Origin: Roseibacillus sp.
GTDB taxonomy: Bacteria > Verrucomicrobiota > Verrucomicrobiia > Verrucomicrobiales > Akkermansiaceae
Direction of reading: 5' to 3'
Assembly: GCA_002729275.1 (NCBI GenBank)
Contig: PBTP01000094.1
Location: 1 to 6,607, forward strand
DNA: 6,607 bases
Part shown: piece after piece, positions 1-5,625 of the stretch
How positions within the stretch are numbered: the first letter of the stretch is position 1
Layout of the letters: each line of letters begins with the position of its first letter
The notes under the pieces: generated by a model
Databases searched by the model: none
The model's input: the letters and a program-made list of their open reading frames with translations, nothing else
What the model was told of the DNA's origin: nothing
Position numbers and translations under genes: made by a program

Positions 1-1
1 C

Positions 2-1642
2 TTTGTGGACGCCTCCGATACCGGCACCGACCCCCTTGATTCCGATACCGACGGTGATGGACTGAGCGATGGCGTGGAAAGCAACAGCGGAACCTTCGCA
101 GGTGTCGATGATACCGGGACAAGCCCTCATGAGGTGGACACCGATGGGGACGGATTTGAAGACCTTGATGAGGTGGAGAGCCTGTTCGACCCAACAGACC
201 CCGGAAGCGTTCCGCCAATTCCTCAGCCTGTGCTCCTCGCCTACTGGGATTTCGAAGGGCAGTCTGAGGACCAGAGCGGGAACGGTGCTGACATCACTTT
301 TGAGGGCTCGGCGACCCTTTCAGCCGAGGGCGAGGGCTACCTCGGGGAGGGTCAGTCGCTTGATCTTGGGGCCGCGAATAATGGGGCCTACGCGAGAAGT
401 GGAACGGGCCCCTGGCTTGACCCCGCCTACGAAAATAACGCGATCGCTGTGAGCTTCTGGCAATATAGCGTCCAGATCGCCAACACCAGCGCCTTCTGGC
501 TCCACGCTCCTGCTGCCACTGGTGGGGAGAGAGGAATGCAGGCTCACACTCCCTGGAGTAACGGAACCGTATACTTTGACCAGTCGGGATGCTGTGAGGG
601 TCCGCAGCGTCTTACGATCGGAGGAGTAGTGAATCTCTTCGAGTGGCAGCACTTCGTCTTCCAGCGGGATGCCGATGGAAATCGGGAGATCTGGCTGGAT
701 GGGGTCAAGGTTGCGGAGGCAGCTGGAGGAGAGCCTCTTGACGCCTTTGATGGGATTATTACGGTAGGGTCTGATAGCACCACAAACAATAGCTTTGGGG
801 GGCGTATCGATGAGATGGCGATCTTCGATCTCCCTCTGCATCCGTCCCGGATCGTGGAGCTTGCGGAAGGAGCCCCGGTAGGTTCAGCGCCCGGAATTGA
901 TCCTCTTGGCCTCGCGGTGAACCCGATGCCCGGAGGGGAGATTGAATTGTCGTGGAAGAATACGCTCGGCAAATTCTATGATATCCTCATTAGCCCGGAC
1001 CTTTCAACTCCAAGGGAAACCTGGGCGAGCTTGGCCGACGCACAGGACCTTGCGGCTGATCCTTCTGGGACCAACACTCAGGTGATCTCCCTCCCGTTTC
1101 CGGAAGAGGGTTTTGTGGCGGTTCGGGAGAAGAATCCGCCTCCTCTCTTCTCGGATGACCTGGAGACTGGGGCGGCAGGCTGGACTACCATCGTCAATGA
1201 TGACTTTGGGAATACGGAGTGGGAACTGGGAACCCCCTCCGGGACAACTGGACCTCTTGCCGGGGCTGGTGATTCTGCCAGCGCATGGTGCACGGGACTG
1301 GGTGACTACGGGGTTGAGTCCGATATCTCCCTGCGCACCCCGGCCATCGATCTTTCCGGAGTCGCGTCCGCCCTGCTCAGTTTCGATGCCTATCGCGATG
1401 CCGACGGGTTCGGCGATACGGCGACTATTCGCTTCCTGCGCTCCTCCGACCAGTCTCAGCTGGGGGCGGATGTGCCGATCGATATGATGATCTTTGACGT
1501 GGATTACGACGCTATCGAGGTTCTTGTTCCTGCGGCCGCAATTGGGGAGTCCGTTCTTATCGAGTTCAACTTTGTCAGTGATAGCACGCTGGACACTTTC
1601 AGTGGACTGTGTCTCGACAATATTCTAGTGCAGGTTCCATAG
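2..1642 (+). CDS. Secreted protein with thrombospondin type 3-like repeats, LamG and MAM-like domains (5'-truncated)
   Basis: The reading frame is open from the first bases, so the true start and any signal peptide lie upstream; the GTG at 5 is only the first possible start codon in view. Residues are counted from that GTG. Residues 5-67 hold two Asp-rich calcium-binding repeats of thrombospondin type 3 style (DSDTDGDGLSDGVE at 12-25 and EVDTDGDGFEDLDEV at 43-57). A Pro-rich linker leads to a LamG/concanavalin A-like domain at about 77-287, which opens with LAYWDFEG and closes with GGRIDEMAIFD, the usual last strand of such domains. Residues about 300-378 look like a small beta-sandwich of the kind that follows LamG in Verrucomicrobiota. 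Residues 380-545 resemble a MAM/jelly-roll domain (DDLETGAAGW, then WCTGLGDYG, then LRTPAIDLSG), with C429 and C536 possibly disulfide-bonded. I see no transmembrane helix or PEP-CTERM tail at the C-terminus. The likely role is extracellular binding to glycans or surfaces; no catalytic motif is visible. Domain calls are by eye. Confidence 0.85.
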   Translation, partial: FVDASDTGTDPLDSDTDGDGLSDGVESNSGTFAGVDDTGTSPHEVDTDGDGFEDLDEVESLFDPTDPGSVPPIPQPVLLAYWDFEGQSEDQSGNGADITFEGSATLSAEGEGYLGEGQSLDLGAANNGAYARSGTGPWLDPAYENNAIAVSFWQYSVQIANTSAFWLHAPAATGGERGMQAHTPWSNGTVYFDQSGCCEGPQRLTIGGVVNLFEWQHFVFQRDADGNREIWLDGVKVAEAAGGEPLDAFDGIITVGSDSTTNNSFGGRIDEMAIFDLPLHPSRIVELAEGAPVGSAPGIDPLGLAVNPMPGGEIELSWKNTLGKFYDILISPDLSTPRETWASLADAQDLAADPSGTNTQVISLPFPEEGFVAVREKNPPPLFSDDLETGAAGWTTIVNDDFGNTEWELGTPSGTTGPLAGAGDSASAWCTGLGDYGVESDISLRTPAIDLSGVASALLSFDAYRDADGFGDTATIRFLRSSDQSQLGADVPIDMMIFDVDYDAIEVLVPAAAIGESVLIEFNFVSDSTLDTFSGLCLDNILVQVP

Positions 1643-1684
1643 GCCCGCTGCGACCCTGACAGCAATTTGCGTTGATAGCGTGTG

Positions 1685-1709
1685 GCACCTCCCTGATCAG
1701 GGGAGGTGC
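1685..1709 (+). terminator. Strong hairpin after gene 1, possible terminator
   Basis: Arms GCACCTCCC (1685-1693) and GGGAGGTGC (1701-1709) are perfectly complementary over 9 bp around a 7-base loop (TGATCAG). The hairpin sits 42 bases after the stop codon of the upstream gene. It is GC-rich and well placed to end that transcript, but no T-run follows (the next bases are TGAATCAGGG), so it is not a classic intrinsic terminator. It may instead act in mRNA 3'-end protection or with Rho. Pairing is seen directly; function is inferred. Confidence 0.45.
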
Positions 1710-1759
1710 TGAATCAGGGCGCGCCCGAGGAGTTGCTCGTATCCTGAAGTCGGTTCGTC

Positions 1760-1776
1760 ATACCCGTTTAGGGTAT
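1760..1776 (+). repeat. Inverted repeat (6-bp arms) in the intergenic region
   Basis: ATACCC (1760-1765) and GGGTAT (1771-1776) pair perfectly around the loop GTTTA. It could be an RNA hairpin in the leader of the downstream gene or a DNA operator half-site pair. Nothing in the sequence decides between these. Confidence 0.4.
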
Positions 1777-1850
1777 CCTGTCGCTGAGGGTGGAAGCTGT
1801 AGTTCGATGCTGGTAGCCCTGCATACTGGCGGGAAACTCTTCATGCGTCT

Positions 1851-1881
1851 CAGCTGCGAATTTGCTTTCAGCCGCGAATTT
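1851..1881 (+). repeat. Short direct repeat, 18-base period
   Basis: CAGCTGCGAATTT (1851-1863) recurs as CAGCCGCGAATTT (1869-1881), with one mismatch in 13 bases. The copies start 18 bases apart, a little under two helical turns. Spacing of this kind is compatible with tandem protein-binding sites upstream of the next gene, but a chance duplication is also possible. Confidence 0.35.
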
Positions 1882-1890
1882 ACTGTATGG

Positions 1891-1963
1891 GGCTCTGTCC
1901 GAGAGCCGGGTCACTTGAATGTGAACAGGCCACGCTGGGAATCGCATTGGCGCAATGGGCGAT
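1891..1963 (+). promoter_or_regulatory. Cluster of three hairpins, possible structured mRNA leader
   Basis: Three hairpins follow one another. GGCTCT/AGAGCC (1891-1896 with 1902-1907) has a 5-base loop. TCAC/GTGA (1911-1914 with 1921-1924) has a 6-base loop. In the third, ATCGC and ATTG (1941-1949) pair with CAAT (1953-1956) and GCGAT (1959-1963) around loop GCG, with a two-G bulge. They sit directly upstream of the cytochrome/propeller gene and could form its 5' leader. They match no riboswitch consensus that I know. Pairing is seen; a regulatory role is inferred. Confidence 0.35.
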
Positions 1964-1977
1964 CTCGGCTAAGTAGA

Positions 1978-1992
1978 GGGAAACAATTTCCC
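1978..1992 (+). promoter_or_regulatory. Hairpin overlapping the presumed ribosome binding site of the cytochrome/propeller gene
   Basis: GGGAAA (1978-1983) and TTTCCC (1987-1992) pair perfectly around loop CAA and end seven bases before the GTG start at 2000. The only purine-rich Shine-Dalgarno-like stretch, GAGGGA at 1976-1981, lies partly inside the 5' arm and is 18 bases from the start codon, further than usual. Folding would hide this site or shorten its effective distance to the start. Initiation may therefore be structure-dependent or not use Shine-Dalgarno pairing. Confidence 0.4.
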
Positions 1993-1999
1993 ATCAATT

Positions 2000-4900
2000 G
2001 TGAGTCATCTGCTGAAATACCTCTTCCTTATTCTTGGCGCGGCACTTTTTCAGGCTGGGCCCCTGCTTGGACAGGCACCCAGCCCTGCAACCTCTTTTCC
2101 GCTTGGGGAGACCCTCGAGAAGATCTTCGAGGTGACTGAAGGACCATGTGAGCTGGAAAGTGAGCGCCAATATTCAAATTTCAGGCTTCTTCTTAATTAC
2201 GATGCCGCGGAATCTTCCGGCGCCAAGGTCGTCGTTTTCGGGGATCACGTGGTGAATCTTCCTGCGGGCGAGGGGCGTCGGGTTGAGCTTGCTTATGAGC
2301 ACGCCATCGGGCGGGCGGCCCGGGTCCGGGTCTGGCACGAGGGTAAGCTGATCGGGGAAGGGAAGGAGTTACGGGGATCGGCCCCTGAGAATGAGTCCGG
2401 AGGTGGTGCGATTCTGGCCAATGCGAAGGACTCCTCGGAGATGTTCAGGTTTGATCGTGATTTTACCGTGATGGTGAAGTTCAGGACCAAGGGAGAGGGC
2501 CCCCTAGTTGCCAAGGCTCCCGCGGCAGGGAAGTGGGTGAAAGATGGCAAGATGCTGTTCGTTCGAGACGGGAAACTGGTTTATGATGTGGGGTGGCTGG
2601 ATGCGGTTGAGGGAGACAGGAGAGTCAATGATGGCAAGGACCACGTGGCGGTCCTGCAGATGGACGGCAAGACTGCCCGGATGTTCGTGGATGGACGGAT
2701 GGACGCGGCGAAGAGAGAACTCATAAGGCCCGATGTGCGCGGTCATATTTTCAAGATAGGGGCTGGGGCCTCTGATTTCGGAGGGAGCTGGAACGGCGAG
2801 ATCTCCAATGTTCGTTGGTGGAAGCGGGCCCTCAGCCTTGCTGAGATCAAAGCTCTCTCAGGGGGAAGGGAAGATACCGTCAATACGCCGGATTATAATT
2901 GGAAGCCCGGGGCGGAGCTTGCCCCTGAAACGGAGAAGCGACAATTGGTAGAGGTCAACTATGGCGCGCTTACCGGCTACGGAACGAAGGTTCAATTGAT
3001 GGCTGGATCCGGGTTCCGTCTCAGTGAGGCGCGGATACAGCCCCTCGAAAAAGCGGATCATGCAGCTCTCGTTCGCAGCTGGGATGAGAGCAGTCTTGCC
3101 CGTGGTCGCCAGATTTACAGCCAGTTATGCGTGACCTGCCATGGGACCTTGGAGAAAGAGGGCTCTTTGCCGACAGCGATGCGTTTCCATGAGGGACAAT
3201 TTCGCAATGGAAAGGATCCCTACCGGATGTTCCAGACCCTTGAGCGAGGTTACGGCCTTATGGTTCCTCAGCCGCAGTATAATACCGCGCAGAAATACGA
3301 TATTATACACTATCTGCGTGAGACCTTCCTGAAGGGTTCCAATGAAAGCCAACTCTCGAAGCTGGATGAACAATACCTCGCGCTCCTGCCGCGTGGTATG
3401 ACCACGGTGGAGGAACGGCAGGGGCCAAAGAAGGCTCCGCAATATGTTCTCCAGGATTACAGTAATGCCCTGTTGTGGACGATGCAGGTCGAGGGGGGCA
3501 ATATCGCCCAGAAGGGAATTACGGTCAGGGTGGATAAGGGACCGGGTGGGGTGACCGCGGGAAAGGCATGGATGCTCTATGACCACGACACCATGCGGTT
3601 AGCAGCTGCGTGGACAGGCGAGCAGTTTGTCGATTGGCGAGGAATTGCTTTTGACGGATCCCATGGGACCCACACGAGTATTGCTGGGGAGAAGAAATTT
3701 GTGTTTCCCAATCTTCCGATGTGGGCCAACCCCGGAACAGGTGATTATGAGGATCTGCGCATCAGCGGTCGGGACAACAAGCCCTATGGCCCGCTACCGG
3801 GAGATTGGGTGAGGTTTCGGGGACTGCGGTATGCAGGTGACGAAGTCGTCGTATCCTACACGGTAGGAAGCAGAGAGGTTCAGGAAGTCCCCCAATGGAA
3901 TGCGGCAACCGGGGCGTTTGTGCGAATCATGAGGGTAGGAGCCGGAAAGGAGCCTCTTCGGATGAAGCTCGACACTGGGACAGAGCACATCTTTCCCCCG
4001 CATGAGAAGTCGCAGGTCTACAGGATTATCATACAGGGCAAAGTGACAGTGGAAGCTGCTGAGCCGGGAGACGAGACACGGTTTGATCCTGAGCCGGGGC
4101 GGAGGTTCCCGGGTCGGCTGGTGACGAATATTGTGCCGGGGGAAGAAAAGGGGCCATTCGCGATTGATGTTCTACCAACTCCTCCGCCTGCAGAGAACCC
4201 GTGGCAGTCGTGGATGAGAACGTCGGGGTTTGATTTTTTTGAGGGAGGAAAGAGTGCCGCGATCTGTACGTGGAACGGAGACGTCTGGATTGTTGACGGA
4301 ATTGACCGTCGTGAGGGAGTGTTGGAATGGCAGCGGATTTGCTCAGGGCTATTCCAGCCGCTGGGATTACGGATCGTGGACGGAGAGATTTATGTTGGGT
4401 GCAGGGATATGATCGCTCTTCTTCACGATGAAAATGGAGACCGTGAGACGGACTACGTAGAGGTCTTTAACAATGACCATCAGGTCACGGAGCATTTCCA
4501 TGAGTTTGCAATGGGCCTTCAGACCGATGATGAAGGTAATTTTTATTACGCGAAATCGGCGCGCCATGCTCTTACCGCGGTGGTTCCGCATCATGGCACC
4601 CTGCTCCGGGTGAAGAAAGACGGTAGCCGTACGGATATTCTGGCAACGGGGTTCCGGGCAGCCAATGGGGTTTGCCTCAACCCGGATGGGAGCTTCATCG
4701 TTACCGATCAGGAGGGGCACTGGAATCCTAAGAATCGGATCAACTGGGTCGAAGGAAAGGGAGAGCAGGACTTTTACGGAAACATGTTTGGTTATCATGG
4801 GATCACGGATTCTTCCGACACGGCCATGAATCCCCCGCTTTGCTGGATTACAAATCAGTTCGACCGTTCCCCGGCAGAGTTGCTCTGGGTGCCGGAAGAT

Positions 4901-5494
4901 TCCGCGTGGAAGTCCCTGCGGGGATCTCTTCTGAATCTTTCATACGGATATGGGAAGATATACGTTGTTCCTCATGAGAAAGTTGGAGGTCAGGTGCAGG
5001 GGGGAATGTGCCAACTACCTTTCGACCAGTTGCCGACCGGTGTGATGCGGGGACGCTTTCATTCCGGGGATGGTCAGCTATACGCCTGCGGGATGTTTGC
5101 GTGGGCTGGTAGCCAGCAGCAGCCGGGAGGATTTTACCGGGTGCGGGCAACAGGAAAACCCGCTCATGCTCCGGTCGGCCTGGAGGCCGTCTCACGTCAG
5201 TTGAAAGTGTCGTTCAGCGACCCGCTGGACCGGGAGTCCACGGAGAAGACAGGGAACTGGGAGATTGAGGCTTGGGACCTCAAGCGGACCAGAAACTATG
5301 GATCACGCCATTATAACCAGCGGCCTTGGCAGGTCACGGGGGTGACCCTGAGCGCCGATGGTCGGGTCGTCACCTTGGATGTTCCTGATCTTGAGCCTAC
5401 CTGGGGCATGTCAATCCGCTGCAATACGAAAGGTGAGGGAGGGGTGCAGGTTGTCAGGGAAATTCACAATTCTATTCACAAGATCAGGGATTAG
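2000..5494 (+). CDS. Exported LamG–cytochrome c–DUF6797-like–beta-propeller protein (putative dehydrogenase)
   Basis: Complete, 1164 residues. The GTG start is chosen because the frame is closed by a stop at 1970-1972, no ATG lies nearby, and the GTG begins a good signal peptide: K6, hydrophobic core 7-23, cleavage near G24 or A26. A beta-rich region (about 35-135) precedes a LamG-like domain (138-290, with MFVDGRMD and the closing ISNVRWWKRALSLAEI). A mono-heme cytochrome c follows at about 360-445: heme motif CVTCH at 377-381, with M421 (GYGLMVPQ) the likely second iron ligand. Residues about 480-730 resemble DUF6797 (LQDYSNALLWTMQ, then WRGIAFDGSHGTH). From about 735 to 1050 comes a beta-propeller of the PVC-type dehydrogenase/sorbosone dehydrogenase-like kind (HEFAMGLQTDDEGNFYYAK, GFRAANGVCLNPDG). 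An Ig-like domain ends the protein (1058-1155). I infer periplasmic or surface oxidation of an organic, perhaps sugar, substrate with electrons passed to the built-in heme. The substrate is unknown, and cofactor-binding residues such as those for PQQ cannot be confirmed by eye. The large gaps on both sides suggest its own transcript. Confidence 0.85.
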   Translation: MSHLLKYLFLILGAALFQAGPLLGQAPSPATSFPLGETLEKIFEVTEGPCELESERQYSNFRLLLNYDAAESSGAKVVVFGDHVVNLPAGEGRRVELAYEHAIGRAARVRVWHEGKLIGEGKELRGSAPENESGGGAILANAKDSSEMFRFDRDFTVMVKFRTKGEGPLVAKAPAAGKWVKDGKMLFVRDGKLVYDVGWLDAVEGDRRVNDGKDHVAVLQMDGKTARMFVDGRMDAAKRELIRPDVRGHIFKIGAGASDFGGSWNGEISNVRWWKRALSLAEIKALSGGREDTVNTPDYNWKPGAELAPETEKRQLVEVNYGALTGYGTKVQLMAGSGFRLSEARIQPLEKADHAALVRSWDESSLARGRQIYSQLCVTCHGTLEKEGSLPTAMRFHEGQFRNGKDPYRMFQTLERGYGLMVPQPQYNTAQKYDIIHYLRETFLKGSNESQLSKLDEQYLALLPRGMTTVEERQGPKKAPQYVLQDYSNALLWTMQVEGGNIAQKGITVRVDKGPGGVTAGKAWMLYDHDTMRLAAAWTGEQFVDWRGIAFDGSHGTHTSIAGEKKFVFPNLPMWANPGTGDYEDLRISGRDNKPYGPLPGDWVRFRGLRYAGDEVVVSYTVGSREVQEVPQWNAATGAFVRIMRVGAGKEPLRMKLDTGTEHIFPPHEKSQVYRIIIQGKVTVEAAEPGDETRFDPEPGRRFPGRLVTNIVPGEEKGPFAIDVLPTPPPAENPWQSWMRTSGFDFFEGGKSAAICTWNGDVWIVDGIDRREGVLEWQRICSGLFQPLGLRIVDGEIYVGCRDMIALLHDENGDRETDYVEVFNNDHQVTEHFHEFAMGLQTDDEGNFYYAKSARHALTAVVPHHGTLLRVKKDGSRTDILATGFRAANGVCLNPDGSFIVTDQEGHWNPKNRINWVEGKGEQDFYGNMFGYHGITDSSDTAMNPPLCWITNQFDRSPAELLWVPEDSAWKSLRGSLLNLSYGYGKIYVVPHEKVGGQVQGGMCQLPFDQLPTGVMRGRFHSGDGQLYACGMFAWAGSQQQPGGFYRVRATGKPAHAPVGLEAVSRQLKVSFSDPLDRESTEKTGNWEIEAWDLKRTRNYGSRHYNQRPWQVTGVTLSADGRVVTLDVPDLEPTWGMSIRCNTKGEGGVQVVREIHNSIHKIRD

Positions 5495-5625
5495 GGTGTC
5501 TTGTTCAGGGGTAAACCCGAAAGTGTAACACCAATACAATCAATTGGTGTCAGCAAAAGTCTCCTTGCTTGAACGCAAAGCAGGCCACACCTTGTGCGGT
5601 AATATGCTACCCTAAAGTATTGACG
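5495..5625 (+). other. 131-base intergenic region
   Basis: This gap separates the cytochrome/propeller gene from the next gene. It holds the inverted repeat at 5528-5550 and the AT-rich segment TAATAT (5600-5605), which could be part of a promoter for the downstream gene. The nearest TTGAAC (5569-5574) is 25 bases upstream of it, too far for a standard sigma-70 pair. No clear Shine-Dalgarno sequence precedes the ATG at 5626. Confidence 0.5.
5528..5550 (+). repeat. Inverted repeat with 8-bp arms, possible terminator or operator
   Basis: ACACCAAT (5528-5535) and ATTGGTGT (5543-5550) are perfectly complementary around a 7-base loop, 33 bases after the stop of the cytochrome/propeller gene. There is no following T-run (CAGCAAAAG comes next) and the arms are not GC-rich, so a classic intrinsic terminator is doubtful. 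A binding site for a dimeric regulator of the downstream gene is equally possible. Confidence 0.4.

Larger units (their letters stand above)
1643..1999 (+). other. 357-base intergenic region, hairpin-rich, no credible gene
   Basis: No convincing protein gene lies here. A TTG-started frame from 1672 runs into the next gene but has no family resemblance, and its last third is an out-of-frame reading of the next gene's signal peptide. Besides the hairpin at 1685-1709, the stretch holds a 10-base palindrome GGGCGCGCCC (1717-1726) and further small hairpins at 1760-1776, 1891-1907, 1911-1924, 1941-1963 and 1978-1992. It also has a 13-base direct repeat with one mismatch (1851-1863 and 1869-1881). 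I recognise no tRNA, tmRNA or known riboswitch class. I could not place a promoter with good -35 and -10 boxes, though one for the downstream gene is expected here. Confidence 0.6.

Noticed and set aside
320..972. Two long antisense frames inside the first gene (320-841 and 544-972, - strand)
   Set aside because: They lie opposite a gene with clear LamG features and their translations resemble no domain; open antisense frames are common in GC-rich coding DNA.
1774..1840. Possible tRNA-like segment (GGTTCG and AGTTCGATGCT stretches around 1752-1810)
   Set aside because: No acceptor stem or anticodon arm could be formed around these T-loop-like strings.
1672..2139. 155-codon frame with TTG start spanning the intergenic region into the propeller gene
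   Set aside because: It has no recognisable family and no clear ribosome binding site, and it overlaps the well-supported signal peptide of the next gene by 140 bases in another frame. It looks like a chance open frame.
3125..4798. Antisense frames of 143-153 codons inside the propeller gene
   Set aside because: The sense frame is continuous and carries the CVTCH motif and propeller strands; the antisense products have no family features.
5569..5605. TTGAAC ... TAATAT as a sigma-70 promoter for the third gene
   Set aside because: The spacing of 25 bases is far from the usual 16-18, and no better -35 box pairs with TAATAT.
1767..5616. TTAGGGT heptamer in three non-coding or stop-codon positions (1768-1774, 5491-5497, and reversed at 5609-5615)
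   Set aside because: One copy includes the stop codon of the propeller gene, and a 7-mer recurring three times in 6.6 kb is not strong evidence of a motif.
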